Assembly (NCBI RefSeq): GCF_017896165.1
Contig: NZ_JAFCNB010000006.1
Location: 1-64,000 of the forward strand
Direction of reading: 5' to 3'
DNA length: 64,000 nucleotides
Source of the DNA: Microbispora oryzae
GTDB lineage: Bacteria > Actinomycetota > Actinomycetes > Streptosporangiales > Streptosporangiaceae
In this document: one piece after another, positions 25,778-34,529 of the stretch
Layout of the letters: each line of letters starts with the position of its first letter
Numbering within the stretch: position 1 is the first letter of the stretch
Translations under genes and position numbers: made by a program
Notes under the pieces: generated by a model
Told to the model about the DNA's origin: nothing
Databases searched by the model: none
The model's input: the letters and a program-made list of their open reading frames with translations, nothing else

Positions 25778-26454
25778 CGGACGCACTCCTTCGCGCGCTC
25801 GTCGGGATAGGCGGCGTGCCGCAACAGCTTCACCCGCCAGGTGCCGTCGTCGCCCCGCCGCACTCCGGCGGCCTGGAAGTAGGTGGATTTCGGGGGCTTC
25901 GTCCAGTCGGGCTGACGGGCGACCGGCGTCCCCTTCTCGTCGGTGACCCGGACCCCCGACTCGTCGACGCAGCCGTCGACCTCCGCTCCCGGCCCGCTCA
26001 CCGAGGCCACCCGCAGGGCGTAGAGCCGGGCGACGCCGCGCGCCGACAGGCCCTCGCCGACGAAGCCGTTGACCCAGGTGTAGGCGTCCCGGCTGGCCGG
26101 TTCCTCCACGCCGTCCAGGTAGGACGTGTCAGCGCCGAGGGTGCCGACGGCGCGCCACTGACGGGTGTAGACGTCGCCGAACGCCTTGATGATCGCGGCC
26201 TGGCCCGGCTCGGGCACCGCCGGCCACTCGACCTGCACCCGCAGCCCCGGCGCCACCGTGGTCGTCGCGACGGTCGGTACCGGCGCGGCCGCCGCCTCTC
26301 CTGCCGCGCCACCGGCCCTGTCACCGGCCGCCGCGCCGGCGGGGGTGAACTCGCGCTCCGGAGCGGTGGAGCACGCGGCGGCCAGCGCCGTACAGGCCGC
26401 GACGGCGACCATGGTGATCGCCGCAGTGGCCGCCGCCCTGGCTGTGTCACGCAT
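25774..26454 (-). CDS. Putative lipoprotein of the Tad operon
   Basis: A 226-residue product with a lipoprotein signal ending LAAAC (Cys at about residue 28), an Ala/Gly-rich linker and a domain of about 150 residues starting VAPGLRVQVEWP. It is predicted to sit on the outer face of the membrane. The domain has no recognisable motif. It follows the LysM-BTAD gene by 12 bases and overlaps the next gene by four, so it is part of the same message. A supporting role for pilus assembly or anchoring is inferred from context. Confidence 0.75.
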   Translation of the reverse strand: MRDTARAAATAAITMVAVAACTALAAACSTAPEREFTPAGAAAGDRAGGAAGEAAAAPVPTVATTTVAPGLRVQVEWPAVPEPGQAAIIKAFGDVYTRQWRAVGTLGADTSYLDGVEEPASRDAYTWVNGFVGEGLSARGVARLYALRVASVSGPGAEVDGCVDESGVRVTDEKGTPVARQPDWTKPPKSTYFQAAGVRRGDDGTWRVKLLRHAAYPDERAKECVR

Positions 26455-26466
26455 CGGCCCCTCCGA

Positions 26467-29400
26467 TCAGGCGAGACGAGAGGTTCTCAGGTCGGGTGAG
26501 TCGGCCTGGCGCCAGTCGGGCAGCAGCTCGTCCATGAGCGCCTCCGTCTCCGGCGCCATGCCGCCGCCGTACGGATGGGAGGCGGCCCGGCGGCGCAGGC
26601 CGTCGACTACGGCGCGGAGCCGGGCCGGGTCGCCGGTGGCGTGGGCCGCGCGGAGCAGATCGCGCCACAGCCCCTCGTCGTCGGCCGCGAGCAGCAGCCC
26701 GGCCCGCGCCGCGGCGACCGCCCCGTGCGGGTCGGAGCGCGCCAGCCGGATCTCGCACAGGGCGTGCGCCGCGTCCGCGACCCACGCCGTCACGTCGTAC
26801 TCCAGGGGATCGGCCGCGAGCCATGCGTACCTGTGGGGCGGCCGGCCCGTGAGCAGCGGCCCGCGCACCAGCCGCAGCGCCCGGTCGAGCAGGTCGGCCT
26901 CGGTCTCGGTGCCCCGGTCCGCCGCCGCGCGGCGGACCAGCTCCTGGAACAGCCGCCAGTCGGTACGGATCCCGGGGCCGAGCCGCAGCCGGCCGTCGCC
27001 GTCCACGAGAAGGTGGGGACGGCCCTCGGGATCGGCGCCCAGCCATTCGGCGACCCGGCCGATCGTGGCGTCGCGCACCGCCGCCTGGACGCCGCGCGGC
27101 CACAGCACGCCTCCGAGCACGACGGGATGGACGCCCTCCGGGTGGGTGGCCAGGTAGACGACCAGCTCGTGGGCGAGCGCGGCCCGGCCCTCCTCCAGCG
27201 GGGCCACCGGGGTGATCTCGATCGGCCCGAGGACGCCCACCTCGATCGACGGCGGCTCGTCCGGCAGGGGCTCGACCGGGGTGAGCGGCTCGCCCTCGGC
27301 CGATCCCGCCGTGCGGAACAGATTGATCACGGCGTTGTAGTGGCGGCGCGGCAGCAGGTGGGCCTCGACGTCGAAGCCGAGGGAGTCGAGGCGGGCGTGT
27401 CCGTCCTCGCCGATCTCCCATGTCCAGGTGGCGTGCGGCGGGCCCGCGATCACGAACCCGCTCGCCGTCCGCCTGCCCTTGCCGAGCAGGGCCAGGCGCC
27501 GCGCCTCGTCCGCGTCCGGCTGGATCGCCGACAGCAGGAAGTGCGGCGTGTACGCGGGGTCGGCCACCCGGCCGTGGACCCGCCCGGTGAGGACGTCGTC
27601 GCCCGGGGCCTGCCGGGCGCGCTCCTCGAACTCGGGCAGCGCCTCCGCCAGGCTGCCGGCCACCGTGATCCGCTCGGGGGCGAGCAGCGCCAGCTCGTCG
27701 CCGAAGCCGACGAGGGTGATCCACATGTCATCCGACCAGCGGTTCGTGGCCAGCTCGACCGCCAGGGCCGACAGCGCGGCGACCGGCTGCGTGCCGGTCA
27801 TGCCGATCACGCCGTGCGCTGCCTCCAGGTCGACCAGCACCCGCCCGCCCCGCGCGCTGCCCAGCGACACCAGGCCCGGGTACGGCGCGGGGACCCCGGC
27901 CAGGTCGTGCTCGTCGATCCGGCGGCCCTCGTGGGCGGGCAGCCGCCAGAGCTGGCCGTCGTCCCACGCCTCCCAGGGCTCGGGGACGTTCTCGTCCGGC
28001 GGGTGGACCCACAGGTCGAGGCCCTGCTCGGACAGGTGCGCGGCGTAGACGGTCGGCAGGCGCGCGCCGCGCTCGGTCAGCCTCATGGCCAGCAGCCGCA
28101 GGCCGAGATCGAGCATCCGGCTGCCGGGAGCGTCCGCGCCCAGGCGGATCGCCACCTCGGCCTGCGCCGCGTCGCCCCGTGGGCGGGCGATCCGCCGGCC
28201 GAACGCCCGCCGCCAAAGCTGCTCGCGCCGCCGGCGGCCGAGCAGGGCGAGCAGTCCGGCCGAGGCGAGGGTGGCGCCGGCCAGGTAGTCGAGGAGGCCC
28301 GCCCCGGCCTCGTGGTCCTGCGCCTGGGTGGTCATCGCCGGAGTGGCCGTCCGCTCGGACGGAGCGAGAGGCGGGGAGACCGGCCGCGAGACAGGTGGTG
28401 AGACAGCCGGCGAGACCGGCTCGGCGGGGGGCCCGGCGTGCCGTCCCCGCCCGGATCCCTGCCCAGGCCCCTGCTCGGCGTCGTGGGCCCGATCGTGCGC
28501 CGGACGCCCTGTAGGCCCCTGTGTGGGCTCGAGCGCGCGCTCATCGGCGGGCGGTGCCCCGGAGTCGGGCAGCGAGATGTCCCCGGGATCGGGCGCCGTG
28601 CCGGGCCGGGCGCCCGGCCCGGCCGTCGCGCCGCCGCCAGCACCGCCGCCAGCACCGCCGCCTGGGTGGTCCGCCCGGGGGCCGTCGTGGTGTGACCCGT
28701 CCAGGTGGGTGCCGCCGTCCAGCTCGGCGGGCGCGCCGCGGTGCTCCGAAAGGATCTCGGGACGCCCCTCCTCGACGGGGACGACGTGGACGTTCCTGGC
28801 GTCGTCCGGCATGTCCAGCACCCATCCGGGGCGGATGAGGTCGGCCATGTGCAGGCGGCTGCCGTCGGGCTGTTCCTTGTGCTGGTTCAGCCGGTAGATC
28901 TCGGGATAGCGCCGCCCGTCGCCCAGGCACTTCTCGGCGATCTCCCACAGGCTCTCGTGGTGACGGCCGTGGGGCGGCTGCACCACGTAGACCTTCTTGA
29001 CCTCACGCGCGTGCAGGGACGGCCGGTCCGTCTCCGTCGCGACGGGAGCCGACAGGGCGGCGACCTGCGGCCGGATCGGCGCCGGAGCGCCGGCCCGGAC
29101 GAGCGGCACCGCCACCGCGGCCGCGGTGAACAGCAGCAGCACGGCGGAGACCAGCCGGTTCGCCAGGGCCTGGGTGCCGCCGGAGAGCGGGACGCGCGCG
29201 GGCATGCCCACCCGGCGCAGACCCGCGTAGACCTCGACCACCACGCAGAGGAACAGCTGGAGCCAGGCCAGCCAGACGAGCAGCACCAGTATCGAGACGA
29301 TCGTCTCCGGCCCGACCCGGCTGGTGAACACGCCGGAGTTGAGCAGGTCGCCGCTCAGGGGCGGCCCGGCCAGCCGGATCAGCGCGTACGGCACGCCACC

Positions 29401-29568
29401 GACGAGGCCGACCAGCGCGATCAGCGCCCCGATCCCGGCGAAGACGTCGCCGGCCGACCGCTTGGGCCGGACCCGGGCGGGCAGTGGCTCCCGCCACCGC
29501 TCCGGCGGCCGGCCGCCGTCGGACGGGATCGGGGTGCCGGGGCGCGACCGCCCCGGGTCGCGGCTCAC
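26467..29568 (-). CDS. Multi-span membrane protein with LysM and BTAD (AfsR/SARP-like) domains
   Basis: A 1033-residue protein of a type found beside actinobacterial Tad genes. Three membrane helices (about 40-66, 88-114, 137-157) come first, then a LysM domain (about 191-254: YVVQPPHGRHHESLWEIAEK ... IRPGWVLDMP), a long Pro/Gly/Ala/Ser linker containing PVSPAVSPPVSRPVSPP, and a fourth helix (about 440-460, LLDYLAGATLASAGLLALLG). The large C-terminal part ends with a winged-helix-like and bacterial transcriptional activator (tetratricopeptide-like) domain (about 800-1033). The LysM suggests peptidoglycan contact, while the BTAD part is normally cytosolic; topology is therefore interesting. 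The GTG start at 29568 overlaps the previous stop (GTGA). Confidence 0.85.
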   Translation of the reverse strand: MSRDPGRSRPGTPIPSDGGRPPERWREPLPARVRPKRSAGDVFAGIGALIALVGLVGGVPYALIRLAGPPLSGDLLNSGVFTSRVGPETIVSILVLLVWLAWLQLFLCVVVEVYAGLRRVGMPARVPLSGGTQALANRLVSAVLLLFTAAAVAVPLVRAGAPAPIRPQVAALSAPVATETDRPSLHAREVKKVYVVQPPHGRHHESLWEIAEKCLGDGRRYPEIYRLNQHKEQPDGSRLHMADLIRPGWVLDMPDDARNVHVVPVEEGRPEILSEHRGAPAELDGGTHLDGSHHDGPRADHPGGGAGGGAGGGATAGPGARPGTAPDPGDISLPDSGAPPADERALEPTQGPTGRPAHDRAHDAEQGPGQGSGRGRHAGPPAEPVSPAVSPPVSRPVSPPLAPSERTATPAMTTQAQDHEAGAGLLDYLAGATLASAGLLALLGRRRREQLWRRAFGRRIARPRGDAAQAEVAIRLGADAPGSRMLDLGLRLLAMRLTERGARLPTVYAAHLSEQGLDLWVHPPDENVPEPWEAWDDGQLWRLPAHEGRRIDEHDLAGVPAPYPGLVSLGSARGGRVLVDLEAAHGVIGMTGTQPVAALSALAVELATNRWSDDMWITLVGFGDELALLAPERITVAGSLAEALPEFEERARQAPGDDVLTGRVHGRVADPAYTPHFLLSAIQPDADEARRLALLGKGRRTASGFVIAGPPHATWTWEIGEDGHARLDSLGFDVEAHLLPRRHYNAVINLFRTAGSAEGEPLTPVEPLPDEPPSIEVGVLGPIEITPVAPLEEGRAALAHELVVYLATHPEGVHPVVLGGVLWPRGVQAAVRDATIGRVAEWLGADPEGRPHLLVDGDGRLRLGPGIRTDWRLFQELVRRAAADRGTETEADLLDRALRLVRGPLLTGRPPHRYAWLAADPLEYDVTAWVADAAHALCEIRLARSDPHGAVAAARAGLLLAADDEGLWRDLLRAAHATGDPARLRAVVDGLRRRAASHPYGGGMAPETEALMDELLPDWRQADSPDLRTSRLA

Positions 29569-30035
29569 GCGTCCCCCGCGTCCGGTGCGGCGGTGGCCGT
29601 GGCCGTCATCTCCGACCCGCCGAAGCCGAGAACGGCCAGGAAGAAGGCGTTCCAGCGGACGGCGACGCCGACCGTCACGTCGGCGTTCCCGGGATCGCAC
29701 GACGTCATCCGCGCGCCCTCCACCTCCTGCGCTTGGACGATCTCCTGAGCGCGGTCGCAGGACCCGCCGCCGGTCATCGGCCGCACCTGGCCGGTCGCCC
29801 GCAGCACCTCCGTGTCGATCTGGTCGGCCGCGGCCCGCGCGGCCTGCTCGGCGATGTCGGCGGCCTTGAGCCTGGCGTTGATCGCGGCGCCGCCGTCCAC
29901 CAGCAGCCCGGCCAGCAGGAACACCACGCCCGAGAAGAGCACCACGAAGACGGACATCGAGCCGGTGTCGGCCCGATGTTCGCCCCGGCGTCCGGGCCGC
30001 CCGGCGGCGCGTCCGAGGATCGGCGACGTGGTCAT
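29565..30035 (-). CDS. TadG-like pilus assembly protein
   Basis: A 156-residue protein with a Gly/Arg-rich start and one N-terminal helix (about 28-50) in the context DTGSMSVFVVLFSGVVFLLAG, the pattern of the Flp pseudopilin-like TadE/TadG proteins, followed by DGGAAINARLKAADIAEQAA. The outer part has two Cys. It is probably a minor pilin or assembly factor. The ATG at 30035 overlaps the previous stop (ATGA). The TadE/TadG distinction is tentative. Confidence 0.8.
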   Translation of the reverse strand: MTTSPILGRAAGRPGRRGEHRADTGSMSVFVVLFSGVVFLLAGLLVDGGAAINARLKAADIAEQAARAAADQIDTEVLRATGQVRPMTGGGSCDRAQEIVQAQEVEGARMTSCDPGNADVTVGVAVRWNAFFLAVLGFGGSEMTATATAAPDAGDA

Positions 30036-30496
30036 TGGCCGCCTCCCGACTCCTGGACGATCCGGCGTAACTGCTCCAGGGGCACGACCGCGCTGCCCGA
30101 CATCGTCTTGGCCCCGCCGAAGCCCAGGAACCCGAGGTCGAGGTCGCAGGTCACGGTGGCCTTGACGTAACCGCCGGCCTCCCATTTGGAGCCGGCCGTA
30201 CTGGTCTGGGGCGCGCACTCGCTCGACAGCGCGTCCTGCGCGGCCTCGGTGGCGGCGGCCTCGGCGTCCGGCAGGGTCCGCTCGATGGACGCGGCCCTGG
30301 CCGCGTCCCTGGCGGCGCCGTTCACCTCTCCCTGCGCCTCCACGATGCGGCCGGCGCCCACGAGGAACATCAGGAACAGCAGGAAGACCGGGGCGAGCAT
30401 GACCGTCTCGGCCGTCATCGAGCCGCGGTCGCCCGGGGAAGCCGTCCGGCGCGGAGCCCGCCGGGACGGGGTACGGAGCCGGCTGGGACGGATCAC
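30032..30496 (-). CDS. TadE-like pilus assembly protein
   Basis: A 154-residue TadE-family protein: basic start, then GDRGSMTAETVMLAPVFLLF, the processed-pilin-like junction with a Glu followed by a hydrophobic helix (about 25-45), then QGEVNGAARDAARAASIE, the repeated small-residue helix typical of TadE. Two Cys are in the outer domain. The GTG start at 30496 overlaps the previous stop by four bases and its own stop overlaps the next start. Confidence 0.85.
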   Translation of the reverse strand: MIRPSRLRTPSRRAPRRTASPGDRGSMTAETVMLAPVFLLFLMFLVGAGRIVEAQGEVNGAARDAARAASIERTLPDAEAAATEAAQDALSSECAPQTSTAGSKWEAGGYVKATVTCDLDLGFLGFGGAKTMSGSAVVPLEQLRRIVQESGGGQ

Positions 30497-30978
30497 TCGC
30501 AGTCCTCCCCGTCGCCGACGTCCGGCCGGAAGCACTCCACGGGGCCGCCGAAACGCGCGGTGATCGTGAAGGTCATCGACGGCAGCAGCGGCACCACCTG
30601 CACGGCGCTCCCGGTGATCTCGACGCCGCGCCGGCCGTCGCTCTCCCATGCCGTGGCCTTGGCGTTCTGCAGCAGTTCGGGGCCGACCGCCTGGATGATC
30701 TGCTGTGCCTTCGACTCCGCGGCGCCCTGCCAGTCGCCCGACTCCCCGGCGGCGCGGGCCACTCGGGCCCCCTCCCGCGCGGCGGCGTCGGCCACCTGAC
30801 GGCCGTGGAACCAGAGCGTCACCTGGACGATCAGCAGCACGATCGCCAGCACGACCGGCATGAGCATGGCCAGCTCGATGACGGTGGCGCCGCGGTCGCC
30901 GCGCCGGCCGGACCCGGCGGCGGAGGGCCGGGCACCGGCCGGCCGCCGGCGGGGCGGGGCGACGGCGACCGGTGTCAC
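30493..30978 (-). CDS. TadE-like pilus assembly protein
   Basis: A 161-residue TadE-family protein. GDRGATVIELAMLMPVVLAI marks the junction and the N-terminal membrane helix (about 33-55), followed by GRQVADAAAREGARVARAA. The GTG at 30978 overlaps the stop of the Flp-like gene (GTGA). Two TadE proteins plus one TadG-like protein in a row is the usual number for actinobacterial Tad loci. Confidence 0.87.
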   Translation of the reverse strand: MTPVAVAPPRRRPAGARPSAAGSGRRGDRGATVIELAMLMPVVLAIVLLIVQVTLWFHGRQVADAAAREGARVARAAGESGDWQGAAESKAQQIIQAVGPELLQNAKATAWESDGRRGVEITGSAVQVVPLLPSMTFTITARFGGPVECFRPDVGDGEDCE

Positions 30979-31244
30979 TGGTCCCCGCCGCCGCCCAGGC
31001 CGCCGCCGTCGCCCGCACCACCGGCGCCACCGGCCCCTCCACCACCGCCGCCGAAGTTGGACTGGATCTCGCTCTGCTTCTGCGTGACGAGGGTTTTGAT
31101 GAGCGTCGCGAGCCCGAGTGCGACTCCGGCGATGATCGCTGTGATGATCACCCATTCGACGGCCGAGGCGCCGCGCGAGGGAGCGTTCCTGGCACGGTCG
31201 ATCCGGACGTAGAGGACGGCGACCAGGTAGTCGAACCAGAGCAT
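30975..31244 (-). CDS. flp: Flp-like major pilin candidate with glycine-rich tail
   Basis: An 89-residue protein: RNAPSRGASAVEWVIITAII shows the Gly-x4-Glu-like junction of type IVb pilins, followed by a membrane helix (about 29-50) and a tail of nearly pure Gly/Ala ending GGLGGGGDQ. Processing would leave a short pilin. It lies between tadC and the TadE genes, where Flp subunits are found. No prepilin peptidase gene is in the window, so the peptidase must be elsewhere. The ATG overlaps the tadC stop by one base. Confidence 0.78.
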   Translation of the reverse strand: MLWFDYLVAVLYVRIDRARNAPSRGASAVEWVIITAIIAGVALGLATLIKTLVTQKQSEIQSNFGGGGGGAGGAGGAGDGGGLGGGGDQ

Positions 31245-32197
31245 CAGGACCCCAACATCTTCATGGCTGCCGGATAACTGAGGAAGATCACGAAGCCCGC
31301 GCACAGCAGGAGCTGCGCGACCAGCATCGACTGGGACCGCTCCCCCGCCTTGCCCTCGACCTCGGCGAGCTCGCGGCGGCGGAGGGTGGCCGCCCGGGCG
31401 GTGAGCGACGCCCGGATCTTGGCCCCGTCGTCGGCGACGAGACCGAGGGCCGCCGACAGGTCGCGCAGCTCGTCGACGTTGATCTCGTCGCCGAGCTGGC
31501 CCAGGGCCTGCCAGGGCGTGATGCCGACGATGCGCGCGTTCGCGAGTGCCTCGCGGATGCGCTCCATCGCCCAGTTGGACCCGGCCGGCGGGCCGGAACC
31601 GTTGACCGGCGCGCCGGGGCCGCCCACCGATACGGCCATCAGCAGCGCCTCGGGGACGCCCCGGCCGCCGGCCAGGTTCATGGCCACGAGGTCGAGGAAG
31701 GCGCCGACGGCGTGCCGGAAGTCGCGGCGCCGCACCGCCGCGTCGCGCCTGATCTGCAGATCGGGCAGGAGGAAGAAGACCACGCAGACGACGAGAGACG
31801 ACCAGAGCGGCACCTGAACGGAGACGCCCCAGCCCATCAGCGCGAGCCAGGCGACCAGGATGGGGAAGGCCAGCAGCCCCGAGGTGGCCAGCAGCGCCTT
31901 CGTCGCCAGGAATCCCTCGAACGACTTGCCCAGCAGGGCGAGGTCGGCCCGCAGTGAGCCGGCCTCCCAGCCGCGGGCCGCGTAGAACGCGGCCACCCGG
32001 AGGCCGAGCCGCTGCCGGAAGGGACTGACGTGCTCCTCGGGCGCGATCAGGGGCGCCCTTGGCGCGTCGGCGCCGTCCCTGGCGAGGTCGAGCGCGGCCA
32101 GCCGGGCGAGCAGGCCGGGCCGTGGCGGGAACAACGCCCGGAGCAGGAGGAAGACCCCCATGCCGAGGACGCTCCCCGCGAGCACCTCGTAGATCAT
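31244..32197 (-). CDS. tadC: TadC-like type II secretion F-domain membrane protein
   Basis: A 317-residue inner-membrane platform protein for Flp pilus assembly. Helices lie at about 3-21, 93-113, 118-140 and near the C-terminus (about 292-310), with the T2SSF domain in between (FRHAVGAFLDLVAMNLAGG, REALANARIVGITPWQAL, LRDLSAALGLVADDGAKI). The ATG start overlaps the tadB stop (ATGA). Confidence 0.9.
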   Translation of the reverse strand: MIYEVLAGSVLGMGVFLLLRALFPPRPGLLARLAALDLARDGADAPRAPLIAPEEHVSPFRQRLGLRVAAFYAARGWEAGSLRADLALLGKSFEGFLATKALLATSGLLAFPILVAWLALMGWGVSVQVPLWSSLVVCVVFFLLPDLQIRRDAAVRRRDFRHAVGAFLDLVAMNLAGGRGVPEALLMAVSVGGPGAPVNGSGPPAGSNWAMERIREALANARIVGITPWQALGQLGDEINVDELRDLSAALGLVADDGAKIRASLTARAATLRRRELAEVEGKAGERSQSMLVAQLLLCAGFVIFLSYPAAMKMLGS

Positions 32198-33168
32198 CTG
32201 CCCTCCTCCCCGACTCGTGCGGCGGCGGCCGTATTGGAAGCCGGGGTGTGAGCCGTCGTGTGTGCCGTCGTGGACGCGTCGGCGGGGCCGGGAGTCCCGG
32301 CCGGGCGGTGGTAGGGCGCGAGGATGCGGGCCGGTTTGTCGAACCGGGCGAGCCGCCGCATCCAGGCGAAGCCCGCGCCGAACAGCCCCGCGACCACCAC
32401 CAGCACGGCCTGGCCGAGCAGCGAGTCGTACTCCTCGACGTACGAGCGGTTGAACACGACCAGGAGACCGGCGAACGTGAGGGCGGTGCCGACGACGATC
32501 TGCACGCTCTTGCGGGTCGACCTGCGCTCGGCCTCCACCCGTCGCCGCATGTCGAGCTCCTCGCGGGCCGAAACGGCGAGGGCGGACAGCACGTCGCGCA
32601 GGCCGGGCCCGCGCAGCCGCGAGTTGAGGATGAGCGCGGCCACCACCAGGTCGGCCGAGGTGTCGTCGAGCTCGTCGGCGAACATGCGCAGGGCGTCCGC
32701 CAGCGGCATCCGCGTGTGCAGCCGGTCGACGAGCGCCCGCAGGTGCGGTCTGAGCATGGGGGCGGCTGCCCGGATCGACGACGGGATGGCCTGTTCCAGC
32801 CCGGCCGCGCCGGCGATCGTGTCGCGCAGCGACTCCGTCCACGCGGCGAGCCCCTCCAGCCGCCGCATCGCGGCCCGCTCCTCGGCGGCCCCGCCGGTGA
32901 GACCGCGCCAGGCAAGGACAAGCAGCACCGATCCCACCGCGATGACGGGCCAGCCCGTGACCGCCAGCACGACCACCCCGGTGACGGCGGCCACGGCCGA
33001 CCTGGTCGACAGGGTGCGCAGCAGTCGTCTGCGCCTGGCGGTGCCGTCAGGACCGGCGGGGCGCTGCGGCAGGCCGTACAGGGCCAGGCCGAACGCGAAC
33101 AGGCCGCCACCGACGGCGGCGCCGGACAGCAGCACGAGCGGGTCGATCGTTCCAGGGGGGAGCGGCAT
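32194..33168 (-). CDS. tadB: TadB-like type II secretion F-domain membrane protein
   Basis: A 324-residue platform protein that pairs with TadC. An N-terminal helix (about 10-30) and a helix pair around 58-85 precede the T2SSF domain (LAAWTESLRDTIAGAAGLEQ, LRGPGLRDVLSALAVSAREE); two helices follow at about 208-226 and 250-272. It lies 41 bases after cpaF, the only gap in the operon larger than 15 bases. Confidence 0.9.
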   Translation of the reverse strand: MPLPPGTIDPLVLLSGAAVGGGLFAFGLALYGLPQRPAGPDGTARRRRLLRTLSTRSAVAAVTGVVVLAVTGWPVIAVGSVLLVLAWRGLTGGAAEERAAMRRLEGLAAWTESLRDTIAGAAGLEQAIPSSIRAAAPMLRPHLRALVDRLHTRMPLADALRMFADELDDTSADLVVAALILNSRLRGPGLRDVLSALAVSAREELDMRRRVEAERRSTRKSVQIVVGTALTFAGLLVVFNRSYVEEYDSLLGQAVLVVVAGLFGAGFAWMRRLARFDKPARILAPYHRPAGTPGPADASTTAHTTAHTPASNTAAAARVGEEGR

Positions 33169-33209
33169 TCACGACCTCCCCGGACCGGCGGCGACGCGGG
33201 GCGGGGCGC

Positions 33210-34529
33210 TCATCGCCACGCCCCCGGCGCCGGGTCGTAGCCGTACGCGGCGAGCTCCTCGATGCAGGAGATCGGCGCGTGCGGCACGGCGCGGTCGCCC
33301 GCCTGGACGAACACCTCCGACGACAGCACGCGCCCGTCGCAGCCGGTGACCTCGCGCACGCTGGACACGAAGCGGCGCAGGGTGCCGCCGCGGTGGTAGT
33401 CGTTGCGCTTCTCGACGAAGACGACGAAGTCGATGGCCCCCGCGATCAGCATGTGGGTGGCCTCGATCGGCAGCCGTTCCTCCGCCTGCAGGGCGTAGGT
33501 GGCGATGCGGTTGAAGACCTCCATGCTGGAGTTGGCGTGGATGGTCGACAGCGACCCGTCGTTGCCCTGCGTCATCGCGTTCAGCATGGTGACGATCTCG
33601 TCGCCGAGCACCTCGCCGACGATCACGCGGGACGGGTTCATCCGCAGCGAGCGGCGCACCAGCTCCGCCATGGAGATCTCGCCCTGCCCCTCGGAGTTGG
33701 GCAGGCGCTGCTCGAAGGCCACGACGTTGGGATGCAGCTCGGCGAACTGGTCGAGCCCGAGCTCCAGGGCGCGTTCGACGGTGATGAGCCGCTCGGTCGG
33801 AGGGATCTCGTTGGCCAGGGCCCGCAGCAGGGTGGTCTTCCCGGCGTTGGTCGATCCCGCGATCATGATGTTCTTGCGCGCCGCCACGGCCGCCGAAAGG
33901 AACCGGCCGAGGTCGGGCGTGAGGGTGCCGTTGCCGATCAGGTCGGTGAGGAAGACCTTGCCGAGCCGGGCGCGGCGGATCGAGACGGCGGGGCGGACGG
34001 TGACGTCCATGACGGCCGACAGCCGGGAGCCGTCCGGCAGGCGCAGGTCGAGCTGGGGGTTGGCGGTGTCGAACGGGCGCGACGACAGGCCCGAGTAGGC
34101 GGCGAGGATCTGGATCAGCTCGATGAGCTCCTCGTCCGACTCGGCCACGGGATCGTGCATGAGCTCCTGGCCGTCCGCGTAGCTGACGAAGACGCGGTCG
34201 CAGCCGTTGATGTCGATGTTCTCGACCTCGGTGTCGTCGAGCAGCGGCTGGAGGCGGCCCACGCCGAAGAGCGCGGCGTGGATGCCCGCCGCGAGCGCCT
34301 CCTCCTCCTCGGCCGTGGGCGGGGTGCGGCCCAGCCCGATCTCGCCGCGCGCGAACTCCTCCAGGACCTGGGCGATCAGCGCGCGGGCGAACTGCCGTTC
34401 GTCCTCGCCCGTCATCGGCGGCACGCCGGACGCCTGGTCGAGCCTGCGCTGGTGGGCCAGCCGATCGCCGACCTCCTGCCGGAACCGTTTCACCAGGCCG
34501 TGGTCGATCGGCCTCCGCTGGGCGTTCAC
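33210..34529 (-). CDS. cpaF: CpaF/TadA-type secretion ATPase
   Basis: The hexameric motor ATPase for Flp pilus assembly. The 439-residue protein has the N-terminal helical domain, VENIDINGCDRVFV, a Walker A at about residue 220 (IAGSTNAGKTTLLRAL), the Asp box with conserved His residues (LDQFAELHPNVVAFEQR), Walker B RVIVGEVLGDE and the sensor region GNDGSLSTIHANS. All catalytic motifs appear intact. The ATG at 34529 overlaps the previous stop (ATGA). Confidence 0.95.
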   Translation of the reverse strand: MNAQRRPIDHGLVKRFRQEVGDRLAHQRRLDQASGVPPMTGEDERQFARALIAQVLEEFARGEIGLGRTPPTAEEEEALAAGIHAALFGVGRLQPLLDDTEVENIDINGCDRVFVSYADGQELMHDPVAESDEELIELIQILAAYSGLSSRPFDTANPQLDLRLPDGSRLSAVMDVTVRPAVSIRRARLGKVFLTDLIGNGTLTPDLGRFLSAAVAARKNIMIAGSTNAGKTTLLRALANEIPPTERLITVERALELGLDQFAELHPNVVAFEQRLPNSEGQGEISMAELVRRSLRMNPSRVIVGEVLGDEIVTMLNAMTQGNDGSLSTIHANSSMEVFNRIATYALQAEERLPIEATHMLIAGAIDFVVFVEKRNDYHRGGTLRRFVSSVREVTGCDGRVLSSEVFVQAGDRAVPHAPISCIEELAAYGYDPAPGAWR

